Below, one piece after another: positions 1-7,420 of a DNA stretch of 64,000 nt. The stretch spans positions 1 to 64,000 of the forward strand of contig CAJFOX010000019.1 of NCBI GenBank assembly GCA_904397845.1, written 5' to 3'. Every line of letters starts with the position of its first letter. The stretch's first letter is position 1. This DNA is from an uncultured Oscillospiraceae bacterium (GTDB taxonomy: Bacteria; Bacillota; Clostridia; Oscillospirales; Ruminococcaceae). The position numbers and the translations under genes are program-made. The notes under the pieces were generated by a model that worked only from the letters and a program-made list of their open reading frames with translations, made no database searches and was not told where the DNA came from.

Positions 1-84
1 CATTCCGAACACAGAAGTTAAGCCCATTCGTGCCGAAGATACTTGGCGGGCGACTGCCTGGGAAAATAGGTCGGTGCCGGTACA
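1..84 (+). rRNA. rrf: 5S ribosomal RNA, 3' part
   Basis: The window opens inside a 5S rRNA gene. The stretch CCGAACACAGAAGTTAAGC is the hallmark conserved loop of bacterial 5S rRNA, followed by the GAAAATAGGTCGGTGCCGG-type 3' arm. The 5' part lies outside the window. The 3' boundary is estimated from where the terminator begins. Confidence 0.95.
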
Positions 85-85
85 G

Positions 86-119
86 AAAAAAGAGAACACA
101 ATTTGTGTTCTCTTTTTTG
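86..119 (+). terminator. Terminator of the rRNA operon
   Basis: AGAGAACACAA pairs with TTGTGTTCTCT around a minimal loop and is followed by a run of T. It sits directly after the 5S gene and no tRNA gene follows. Confidence 0.9.
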
Positions 120-353
120 TATAAATTTTTTGAGCGAAATAGAATCCTTATGCGGATCCGGACAAAAAGGTTCTATAAAAACCGCTAATCGGTCACAATA
201 AAAGTGTCAGTTACCCATTGCAAAAGAAACTCGAAATTGAAAAAGCTATACTACGGCAGGAAAAATTCTGAAAATTTGAATGGATTACTGCTTGACAATC
301 GTATTAAGTGTGAAGTCAGAAATGACTATCCTAAATACTACGGAGGAGTTTTC

Positions 354-665
354 ATGAAAAAAGCAGTAATTGGAGTTTTAATGGTAATTATGGTATTATC
401 CGTAGGAGTGATCAGCGCTTTTGCCACAGAGTCAGAATATGGCCGGAATTTTGTCGATGCAGATAAAAACGGCATTTGTGATTTTGCCGGGGATTTCTGC
501 CGCTATGTTGACGCCGACCATGATGGGATATGTGATAATCGTGGCACCGGCCAGAACGGGTGTGCCAACAATTTCGCAGACGCAGACGGTGATAGTATTT
601 GTGACAATTATCCTGGCCAGGGAATGGGCCAAAAATGTGGTTTCCGGGGCGGACGCAATAAGTAA
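354..665 (+). CDS. Small exported protein with three Ca-loop-like repeats
   Basis: The ORF track starts at 204, but GGAGGAG at 342 and a clean signal peptide (MKKAVIGVLMVIMVL...SAFA) place the start at 354, giving 103 residues. After the signal peptide come three repeats, DADKNGICD, DADHDGICD and DADGDSICD. Each has the D-x-D-x-(D/N)-G spacing of a calcium-binding loop, as in dockerin or EF-hand loops, and each contains a Cys. The C-terminus is rich in Gly and Arg. It is the first gene of a unit with a sigma factor (14 bases downstream) and an RsgI-like anti-sigma factor, so a role as an extracytoplasmic ligand or target of that pair is plausible. I do not recognise a named family. Calcium binding is inferred from the motif only. 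Confidence 0.75.
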   Translation: MKKAVIGVLMVIMVLSVGVISAFATESEYGRNFVDADKNGICDFAGDFCRYVDADHDGICDNRGTGQNGCANNFADADGDSICDNYPGQGMGQKCGFRGGRNK

Positions 666-679
666 TAGGTGGCAATATA

Positions 680-1162
680 ATGCGGAGCGAGCAAGAAGTG
701 AACAGAGCAATCGAGCAATATTCTGATATGATTCGACGGCTTTGCATGATACATCTAAAGAATTATGCTGATACTGAGGACATATTTCAAACTGTGTTTT
801 TGAAATATGTCCTTAGCTCCGTTTCGTTTGAAAGTAAAGAACATGAGAAAGCATGGTTTATTCGTGTGACAATTAATGCTTGTAAAGATTTGTTGAAAAG
901 TTTTATTCGAAGTCGGACAATTTCTTTAGATGAAATAATAGAGCAACCGTCAGAAATGTCAGTAGACGATAGAGACGTATTAGAAGCGGTGTTATCTCTT
1001 CCGCAAAAATATAAGGATGTGGTGTATCTTCACTATTACGAAGATTATACCGCTCCACAGATTAGCCGGATTTTAGGAAAAAATGTGAATACAATTTACA
1101 CCCTCATCACTCGTTCCAAGCGGCTGCTTCGAGAAAAGTTGGGAGGTGACGGGTATGAATGA
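680..1162 (+). CDS. RNA polymerase sigma-70 family factor (ECF-like)
   Basis: This 160-residue protein has the two-domain layout of small alternative sigma factors. Region 2 lies in the N-terminal half (DTEDIFQTVFLKY, with the aromatic and acidic residues of the -10 recognition helix). Region 4 lies in the C-terminal third (LPQKYKDVVYLHYYEDYTA... then a helix-turn-helix ending in SRLLRE-like residues). It overlaps the next gene by 8 bases, the usual arrangement of a sigma factor translationally coupled to its anti-sigma factor. It probably transcribes its own operon, but I could not fix a promoter. Whether it is closer to ECF or SigI-type factors is unresolved, and the length favours ECF. Confidence 0.88.
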   Translation: MRSEQEVNRAIEQYSDMIRRLCMIHLKNYADTEDIFQTVFLKYVLSSVSFESKEHEKAWFIRVTINACKDLLKSFIRSRTISLDEIIEQPSEMSVDDRDVLEAVLSLPQKYKDVVYLHYYEDYTAPQISRILGKNVNTIYTLITRSKRLLREKLGGDGYE

Positions 1163-1934
1163 TAGGCTAAAACAAGCGTTCAATAAAATACAGGCAGAAG
1201 AAGAATTAAAGAACAGCACAAAAGCATTTCTTTATCAAAAAACAAAAGGGTATGCGAGTGCAAAAATTACTCGTTATCGACGCTTGCTACCTGCTATTGC
1301 GTGTTTTCTGCTTGTAATATTTGGTGGATACTGGCTTTATTTTACTCCTACGGTTGAAATCAGTATTGATGTAAATCCATCGATCGAATTAGGTGTAAAT
1401 CGGTTTGATAAAATCATTTCTGTCAGTAGTTATAATAATGACGGCCAGGAATTAGTGGATTCACTTGATATAAAATATCTGGATTATGCTCAGGCAATCG
1501 ACCAAATATTAAGAAATGAAAGTGTAAATGCATTATTATCAAACAATGAGGTTATGACAATTGGAGTCATTGGATCCGATAATGCGCAATCTGCCAAGGT
1601 GCTCTCAGTCATTGAATCTTACACAGACCAGGAATCAAACACCTACTGCTATTATGCAGATCCAGATGAAGTGGAGCAAGCCCATGAGATGGGCCTTTCC
1701 TATGGAAAGTACAGGGCGTTTCTAAAGCTAGAGACCCTCGATTCCACCATCACTGCCGAAAAAATACAGAATATGACCATGCGAGAAATACGTGATCTCA
1801 TTGACGAGTTGTCGACCTGCAGCGATACGGGAGAAAGTTTGGAAGACAATAAAGAATCCGGCGGTCACGGCGCCGGCAACAGGTTTGGACATGAGCAGGG
1901 AAACGGACGTGGCGCGAGTAGATCAGAAAGATAG
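1155..1934 (+). CDS. Membrane anti-sigma factor, RsgI-like
   Basis: The track uses a GTG at 1146, but the ATG at 1155 is well placed after GGGAGGTG, giving 259 residues. A short cytoplasmic N-terminus of about 50 residues, expected to hold the sigma factor, is followed by one membrane segment (LLPAIACFLLVIFGGYWLYF). The outside part begins with VEISIDVNPSIELGVNRF. This DVNPS box is the signature of RsgI-type anti-sigma factors, where autocleavage is reported at the Asn-Pro bond (here about N74-P75). The C-terminal tail is Gly/His/Arg-rich and disordered. The 8-base overlap with the sigma gene supports a cognate pair. The external signal is unknown; the neighbouring Ca-loop protein is a candidate partner. 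That partnership is inference. Confidence 0.82.
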   Translation: MNDRLKQAFNKIQAEEELKNSTKAFLYQKTKGYASAKITRYRRLLPAIACFLLVIFGGYWLYFTPTVEISIDVNPSIELGVNRFDKIISVSSYNNDGQELVDSLDIKYLDYAQAIDQILRNESVNALLSNNEVMTIGVIGSDNAQSAKVLSVIESYTDQESNTYCYYADPDEVEQAHEMGLSYGKYRAFLKLETLDSTITAEKIQNMTMREIRDLIDELSTCSDTGESLEDNKESGGHGAGNRFGHEQGNGRGASRSER

Positions 1935-2134
1935 CCAAGATGATCGACGGCTGACTTTTTTCCGAATGGGAAATGAAGAAGAGAGAGCGAAATCAGGATA
2001 TAGCCCACATTTGCCGGCAGGCTGCCGCTGATACGTTCCTGCCAGAAACAATCAGACGGGACTTTTGGGGAGGAGACGCTTTGTCCTCTTCGAATGTCAT
2101 AGGATACGTTTCAACATATTCTTCGGCGTGTTTG

Positions 2135-2185
2135 TTGACAAGAAGGACCCTATCATTATATAATACGTGTACTCCTAGTGGGGTT
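2135..2185 (+). promoter_or_regulatory. csoR promoter and probable CsoR operator
   Basis: TTGACA (2135-2140), an 18-base spacer and TATAAT (2159-2164) form a near-consensus SigA promoter. Just downstream lies ACTCCTAGTGGGGT, an imperfect GC-tract inverted repeat of the kind CsoR binds, positioned to block elongation or open-complex formation. Autoregulation is inferred. Confidence 0.7.
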
Positions 2186-2197
2186 GGAGGTTATGGT

Positions 2198-2473
2198 ATG
2201 CGACAGTGTATGGATGCAGAAAATCTGCATCGCAGATTAAAAAAAATTATTGGGCAGGTTCAGGCGATTGATCGGATGATTGACCAGGATATTCCCTGTG
2301 AGGAAATTTTATCACAGATTAACGCCGCAAAATCAGCATTGAACGGGTGCGGCAAGGTGGTTTTAGAGGGACACATTAAACATTGTGTTCGTGACGGCAT
2401 AGAACATGGGGATGCTGAAAAGACCATTGAGAGTTTTACAAAGGCTGTGGAACGCTTTGCGAATATGCAATAA
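2198..2473 (+). CDS. csoR: CsoR-family copper-sensing repressor
   Basis: The track extends this frame upstream to 1973, but GGAGG at 2186-2190 selects the ATG at 2198 and gives 91 residues, the normal length for the family. The all-helical DUF156 fold is evident, and the copper triad has exact family spacing: Cys34, His59 and Cys63 (C-x24-H-x3-C, the spacing of B. subtilis C45/H70/C74). When it binds Cu(I), CsoR leaves the operator and exporter genes are expressed. A P-type ATPase gene follows with its own promoter after an intrinsic terminator, so the two are separately transcribed but probably co-regulated. Cu(I) rather than another inducer is inferred from the triad. Confidence 0.92.
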   Translation: MRQCMDAENLHRRLKKIIGQVQAIDRMIDQDIPCEEILSQINAAKSALNGCGKVVLEGHIKHCVRDGIEHGDAEKTIESFTKAVERFANMQ

Positions 2474-2485
2474 ACCTTTTCTGAA

Positions 2486-2513
2486 AGGCGACCTGCCGGT
2501 CGCTCTTTTTTTG
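2486..2513 (+). terminator. Terminator after csoR
   Basis: GCGACC-TGCC-GGTCGC followed by TCTTTTTTT forms a compact intrinsic terminator between csoR and the ATPase gene. Confidence 0.8.
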
Positions 2514-2517
2514 ACCC

Positions 2518-2546
2518 TTGACAACCTATACCCCTATATGTATTAT
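2518..2546 (+). promoter_or_regulatory. Promoter of the metal ATPase gene
   Basis: TTGACA (2518-2523), a 17-base spacer and TATTAT (2541-2546). The spacer contains TATACCCCTATA, resembling half of a CsoR site, so repression by CsoR is plausible. It begins inside the T-tract of the preceding terminator. Confidence 0.75.
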
Positions 2547-2587
2547 ATATGTATATCCCCTTCAAATACATGGAAAGGAGTTTTTGG

Positions 2588-4468
2588 ATGAAGCAAGCAA
2601 TAGAAAAGTTAGAGAAATTGATAGAATTTGGCGGTATTAAAAAGGATATTGTGTTATTGATGATATCCGGTATTGCGCTGGTGATCAGTATTTTCAAACT
2701 GTTGCCGATGCCTTTCGATGCGGCGTGGGTGGCAATCATCCTCTGCGGTGTTCCCATTGTATTGGAAGCAATGATCGGGCTTGTGACGGCGTTCGATATC
2801 AAAGCCGATGTTTTAGTATCACTGGCGCTGGTTGCTTCTGTGTGCATTGGAGAAGACTTTGCTGCCGGCGAAGTCGCTTTTATTATGCAACTTGGCTCTC
2901 TGCTTGAAGAAATAACTGTTGCAAAAGCGAGGGCCGGTATCGAGAAGTTGGTACATTTAACGCCGCAAACGGCAAGAGTAATCAACAATGGGAAAGAAAG
3001 CGTTATCCCTGCCGAGCAGGTGAAAATCGGGGACATTTTGCGGGTTCTTCCCGGCGAAGCGATCCCGGTGGACGGCGTGATTACGGAGGGACAAACTTCG
3101 GTCAACCAAGCGGTTATGACGGGCGAATCTCTTCCAGTCGATAAAAACGCAGGGGACGAAGTATCTTCCGGTACGGTCAATCAGTTTGGGGCATTTGAAA
3201 TGAAAGCGACGAAAGTCGGGGAAGATAGTTCTATTCAGCAAATGATCCGGCTTGTTCAATCGGTGGATGCAGGCAAAGCCAAGATTGTCGGTATCGCCGA
3301 CCGCTGGGCAACGTGGATTGTGGTGATTGCCCTGACCGCCGCCGCATTGACATGGCTGGTTACTGGGCAGATGATCCGCGCAGTTACAATACTGGTTGTT
3401 TTCTGCCCCTGCGCCTTGGTTCTTGCCACGCCCACCGCTATTATGGCTGCAATTGGAAACGCTACAAAGCACGGTTTTCTCGTGCGGGAAGGAGATGCTT
3501 TAGAGCGGCTCGCCAATGTGACGAAGATCACTTTTGATAAAACCGGAACTTTGACTTATGGTATGCCGAAGGTCATCGCGGTGCACAGTGTATTGCCATC
3601 GTTTTCAGATGAAGCGTTGTATGCCGTTTGTGCCGCAGCGGAACGCTATTCGGAGCATCCCTTGGGAAAAGCGGTCACACGATGTTATCAACAGGATATA
3701 AAAGGCGAGGTTGCCGCTGCTGATGATTTTCGTATGCTGCCAGGACGCGGTGTTTCGGCAGTGATAAATGGAAAGACTATACTGGCCGGAAACGCCAAGA
3801 TGATGACAGAGCAGAAAATTGTCTGGGCAGAAGAAACGGCGGCACAGGCCGACAATTTTTTGACACAGGGCTGCACTGTAATTTACATTGCAGTAGGAGG
3901 GAAGTTTGCAGGATTTCTCGTGCTTTCCGATACGGTTCGAACAGAAAGCGCTGATATAGTGAGCCGACTGAATCATTTACATGTGCAGCCCGTTTTGCTG
4001 ACCGGCGATCACCAAAATGCCGCAGCTGCCATTGCGGGACAACTACATATCCGGGAAGTTCACGCCAATTGCCTTCCAGAGGATAAGCTGAAATGGATTC
4101 GGAGCTACCAGGAGAAGCAGGACGTCGTTTGCATGATTGGCGATGGCGTGAATGATGCGCCGGCTTTAAAGGCTGCGGATGTCGGCATTGCCATGGGAGG
4201 AGTGGGCAGTGACATTGCCGTGGATGCAGCGGATATTGTCCTTGTTGATGATGAGGTGAAAGAGCTGCCTCACCTGATTGCACTTTCCAGACGGATGATG
4301 ACCACGATCAAAGTTAATATGACTTTTTCCATGGGACTTAATTTCCTTGCTATCGTGCTTGCCATCATTGGAACATTGAACCCTGTTGTGGGAGCTTTGG
4401 TGCATAATGCAGGGTCAGTACTTGTTATCATAAATTCAGCTTTGCTGTTAAAATGGAGGAAAAAATAA
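2588..4468 (+). CDS. Heavy-metal-translocating P-type ATPase (P1B)
   Basis: AAAGGAG at 2576 selects the ATG at 2588, giving 626 residues. The P1B core is complete: TGES in the actuator domain, the metal-pathway motif CPC at 273-275, the phosphorylated Asp317 in DKTGTLT, the SEHPLGKAV His-Pro motif of the nucleotide domain, and GDGVNDAPAL in the hinge. There is no N-terminal GMxCxxC metal-binding domain; the protein starts almost directly at the first membrane helices. The last membrane helix carries HNAGSVLVIINS, not the MxxSS of classical copper pumps nor the DxG of zinc pumps, so metal specificity cannot be read directly. The CsoR gene next door argues for copper export. It acts in the cytoplasmic membrane. 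Confidence 0.93.
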   Translation: MKQAIEKLEKLIEFGGIKKDIVLLMISGIALVISIFKLLPMPFDAAWVAIILCGVPIVLEAMIGLVTAFDIKADVLVSLALVASVCIGEDFAAGEVAFIMQLGSLLEEITVAKARAGIEKLVHLTPQTARVINNGKESVIPAEQVKIGDILRVLPGEAIPVDGVITEGQTSVNQAVMTGESLPVDKNAGDEVSSGTVNQFGAFEMKATKVGEDSSIQQMIRLVQSVDAGKAKIVGIADRWATWIVVIALTAAALTWLVTGQMIRAVTILVVFCPCALVLATPTAIMAAIGNATKHGFLVREGDALERLANVTKITFDKTGTLTYGMPKVIAVHSVLPSFSDEALYAVCAAAERYSEHPLGKAVTRCYQQDIKGEVAAADDFRMLPGRGVSAVINGKTILAGNAKMMTEQKIVWAEETAAQADNFLTQGCTVIYIAVGGKFAGFLVLSDTVRTESADIVSRLNHLHVQPVLLTGDHQNAAAAIAGQLHIREVHANCLPEDKLKWIRSYQEKQDVVCMIGDGVNDAPALKAADVGIAMGGVGSDIAVDAADIVLVDDEVKELPHLIALSRRMMTTIKVNMTFSMGLNFLAIVLAIIGTLNPVVGALVHNAGSVLVIINSALLLKWRKK

Positions 4469-4934
4469 TCGCTGTCAAAATCATTAGAACAAATATGGAG
4501 CTTAACGGATTCTTATGGAAGTAGTTTGCTATTTCGCAAAAGAAAAGCAATGAGAGATCGCATGAACACGAGCGGGCAGTATAAGCATGGCCGGTGATAT
4601 CTTTGCTTATATTGACGGCATTTGTCTTTGCGGCGAGAGTTTCTTTTTTACTGCTGAATCCCATATTCGGAGGACGGAAGGAAAAGAATACAGGATACGA
4701 TCGCCCGGAGGATCAGCGGTTTTAGGGAGCGGTATATATTTTGCCGCGGCAGGGAATTTTGTTTATAGGGAGCATTTGGCCCAGAGAAAAATAGCGGAGG
4801 TGTGCCGGATATTTTTGAAAGAATCAGAAACAAAATCCTTGCCCCTTTTGCGAAAAAACTGTAATCAAGGTTTACAATTAGAGCCCCAAAAACTGTGCAA
4901 TCGTACCAAAGCTTGATTTTTTGTGCAAATCTTG
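4469..4934. other. Intergenic region with one possible tiny membrane ORF
   Basis: No convincing gene. A 43-codon GTG frame at 4594-4725 on the plus strand encodes a hydrophobic helix followed by a charged tail (ISLLILTAFVFAARVSFLL...), but no good ribosome-binding site is visible. The overlapping 109-residue track ORF (4587-4916) has the composition of an out-of-frame read. This may be the remnant of a small membrane protein linked to the metal pump. Confidence 0.25.
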
Positions 4935-5003
4935 TTTACAAATTCCTCGTTGTGTGATACCATAACGTCATAGGATAACCTTTCAATGAGAAGGGCTGTC
5001 CGG
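4935..5003 (+). promoter_or_regulatory. Promoter and structured leader of frlB copy 1
   Basis: TTTACA (4935-4940), a 17-base spacer and TACCAT (4958-4963), then ATAACGTCAT and a leader in which GGATAACC (4973) can pair with TGTCCGG (4997). The same elements at the same spacing precede the second frlB gene at 7276, so this is a conserved regulatory unit. The near-palindromic ATAACGTCAT overlapping the -10 edge is a candidate repressor site. Confidence 0.65.
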
Positions 5004-5080
5004 ATGGCTGGAGGGAGACCTTCAGCGGCCTGTTCTTTTGCGAGAAGGGCCAGTTTACCAAAATTAAGGAGGAAATTCCA

Positions 5081-6046
5081 ATGGCTTGTTGTCCGAAATC
5101 CATCATTGAAGATGTCTTGAAGAAGCATGACAAAATTACCCATGTGTATTTTGTTGCTTGCGGCGGTTCTTACGCTGGCCTGTATCCTGCAAAATATTTT
5201 CTGCAGAGCGAAGCGAAAGACCTGATTATTGGCCATTACTCTTCTAATGAGTTCTGCCATGCTACCCCCAAAGCACTGGGCAAAGATTCTATCGTGATTA
5301 CCCAGTCTTTCTCCGGCACCACTCCCGAGACCGTTCGTGCCGCTGGCATTGCGCAGGAAGCTGGCGCTGCTTCTATCGCTGTTACCTATGATGCTGAGAG
5401 CCCTCTGGCGAAAAACGGTGATCATGTTGTAACTTACGGTACTACCAAAGAGCCCAATGACAACGGTCATGCAAAAGCCCTGTGGTTGGCGGTTGAGATC
5501 CTGAACCAGATCGAGGGCTATGCTCATTATGATGCATTTATGGCTTCTTATGAGAAATACAACGAGATCGTTCCTGTTGCGAAGGAGAAATTTGCTCCTA
5601 CCGCAAAAGCTTGGGCTGAAAAATATGGCGAAGAAAAACTCATCTATGTTATGGGTTCCGGTCCTAACTTTGGTGTTACCTATTCTTATGCAATCTGCCT
5701 GTTGCAGGAGATGCAGTGGATCCATTCTTCTGCCATTCATTCCGGCGAGTATTTCCATGGCCCGTTTGAGATCACCGACAAAGATATCCCCTTCATCATG
5801 ATGATGAGCACTGGCCGTACCCGTGCGCTGGATCAGAGAGCCCTGGACTTCCTGCACAGATTTGGCGAGAAGATTATGGTTCTGGACAACGAGGAGATGG
5901 GCCTGAATGCTCTGGATCCCAATGTCGCTGAGTTCTTCAACCAGATCTTCACCGCAGCTTTGCTGGATATGTTCTACATGGATCTGTGCGAAGTAAGAAA
6001 GCATCCGCGTCCTACCAGAAGATACATGTGGAAACTGAAATACTAA
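5081..6046 (+). CDS. FrlB-type fructosamine 6-phosphate deglycase (SIS domain)
   Basis: This 321-residue SIS-domain protein matches the FrlB family throughout: VYFVACGGSYAG and ITQSFSGTTPET form the sugar-phosphate site, SGEYFHGPFEI corresponds to the SGEFRHGPLEI block of E. coli FrlB, and it ends in the family's typical RRYMW-like tail. FrlB enzymes cleave fructoselysine 6-phosphate or related Amadori products to glucose 6-phosphate and the free amino acid. AAGGAGG at 5067 supports the ATG. A 75%-like paralog by eye lies at 7421 with an identical MACCPKSII start. The partner kinase (FrlD) and transporter are not in this window. The exact amino acid moiety is unknown. Confidence 0.87.
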   Translation: MACCPKSIIEDVLKKHDKITHVYFVACGGSYAGLYPAKYFLQSEAKDLIIGHYSSNEFCHATPKALGKDSIVITQSFSGTTPETVRAAGIAQEAGAASIAVTYDAESPLAKNGDHVVTYGTTKEPNDNGHAKALWLAVEILNQIEGYAHYDAFMASYEKYNEIVPVAKEKFAPTAKAWAEKYGEEKLIYVMGSGPNFGVTYSYAICLLQEMQWIHSSAIHSGEYFHGPFEITDKDIPFIMMMSTGRTRALDQRALDFLHRFGEKIMVLDNEEMGLNALDPNVAEFFNQIFTAALLDMFYMDLCEVRKHPRPTRRYMWKLKY

Positions 6047-6085
6047 TTTCAGTCTAAAGCTTCTTTAAAAGAGAACTGTACTTAG

Positions 6086-6129
6086 AAATACCGTTCGTAT
6101 GATATTTATCATACGAACGGTATTTTTTT
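6086..6129 (+). terminator. Terminator after frlB copy 1
   Basis: A long perfect hairpin, ATACCGTTCGTATGATA with its complement around a TTTA loop, followed by seven T. It ends 15 bases before the next start codon, so the downstream peptidase depends on readthrough or a promoter inside this region. Confidence 0.9.
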
Positions 6130-6144
6130 AAAGGAGAAGATATT

Positions 6145-7246
6145 ATGTATGCGTCTAGAATTGAAAAAGTCTTAAAGAAAATGGAATTATACGATTTTTC
6201 ACAAATCTTGATTTCCGATCCTATTTCAATTTATTATCTTACGGGAAAGATGCTAGAGCCAGATGAGAGACTATGGGCGCTTTATATCGATTGCAATGGT
6301 TCCCATCGTGCTTTTGTCAACGAAATGTTTTTCTGTCCCAGAGGATTTGGGAATGAAAAAATTTTTTTTCAGCGACTTAGACGATCCCGTTGAAGTGCTT
6401 TGCAGTGCGATAGATAAAAATAGTCGTTTGGGGGTTGACAAGCTTTTCCCCGCAAAATTTTTTGTGCCGATGATCCATCGTTTAGGTCTCAAAGATTTTG
6501 AAGTATCTTCCCTTTGTGTTGATGAGGTGAGGGCGGTAAAAGATGCAAAAGAGATTGAATGGATGCGGGAGTCTTCTCGCATAAATGACCTGACGATGGA
6601 AAAAATAGCCCAATTTTTATCTGAAGGAGTAACCGAAATTGAGACGGCGGATAAAATACAGCAGATTTATAAGGAATTGGGGGCGGATATTTATCCCTGG
6701 GGACCTTCTGTATGCTTTGGAACAAATACGGCAGAAGCACACCATACACCGGACAAAACGTCTCTGCGAAAAGGGGATATTATTCTGATTGATACTGGCT
6801 GTAAAGTAAATGAATACGGTTCTGATATGACCAGAGTTTTTTGCTGTGGGCAAGAAGCAACCCCGTTTCAGCAGGAGATTTATCAAATTGTCCGTACAGC
6901 TACAGAAACGGCAGAAAAACTGTGCGGCCCCGGAGTGCCATTGGCCGAAATTGATCGTGCCGCCAGAAAAGTGATAGAAGATGCAGGATACGGAGCGAAT
7001 TTTAACCACCGCACGGGTCATTTTATTGGATTAGAGACCCATGATTATGGAGAGGTTTCTCCAAGAAATAAAGAATGCACCCTGCCGGGCAACATCTTTT
7101 CTATAGAACCCAGCATTTATTTAGAAGGGCAATTCCAGCTGTATGTAGAAGATCTGGTCTTGATTACAGAAGATGGTTGTGAGATTTTAAATCACTATCC
7201 CCATGAAATACAAGTCGTTGGGTTGTCGCACGAAAACCAGAAATAA
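6145..7246 (+). pseudogene. M24-family Xaa-Pro peptidase, frameshifted
   Basis: Two overlapping frames together make one creatinase/prolidase-type peptidase of about 366 residues. The first frame (6145-6393) gives the creatinase N-domain to NEMFF. The second (ending 7246) continues with VPEDLG and the whole metalloprotease domain: HHTPD, DTGCKVNEYGSDMTRVF with the metal Asp pair, GHFIGLETHD, and two late metal Glu residues in SIEPSIY and VEDLV. Removing one T from the T5 run at 6328-6332 restores a continuous reading frame. The rest is intact, so this is a recent mutation, a phase-variable tract or an assembly error. It lies between two fructosamine deglycases, suggesting a role in hydrolysing glycated dipeptides. 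That role is inference. Confidence 0.85.
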
Positions 7247-7275
7247 AAAATTTTCTTTTTTTTCGCAAACACATC

Positions 7276-7343
7276 TTTACAAAAGAAAACTGATGTGATA
7301 TTATAACGTTATAGGATAACCCTTGAGGTTATAGGGTGTCCGG
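7276..7343 (+). promoter_or_regulatory. Promoter, palindromic operator and leader of frlB copy 2
   Basis: TTTACA (7276-7281), 17 bases, TATTAT (7299-7304). The perfect palindrome TATAACGTTATA (7302-7313) overlaps the -10 box. It is followed by GGATAACC (7314) and TGTCCGG (7337), with an internal ATAACC/GGTTAT stem. The layout matches the leader at 4935 base for base in spacing up to the palindrome. Confidence 0.7.
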
Positions 7344-7420
7344 AAGCCAAAGCAGTTTTTTGGGGGGTATAATCTGCCAAAGACCATGCAAGGCAAAACA
7401 ATTTTAAGGAGGAATTTTGA

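Noticed and set aside
412-747. Minus-strand 111-residue ORF and two other frames over the Ca-loop gene
   Set aside because: They are shadows of the exported-protein gene. They have no ribosome-binding site, and the plus-strand frame with a signal peptide and repeats is convincing.
4587-4916. 109-residue ORF after the metal ATPase gene
   Set aside because: No ribosome-binding site and a composition typical of an out-of-frame read. A shorter hydrophobic frame in the same place is more plausible, but it also lacks good support.
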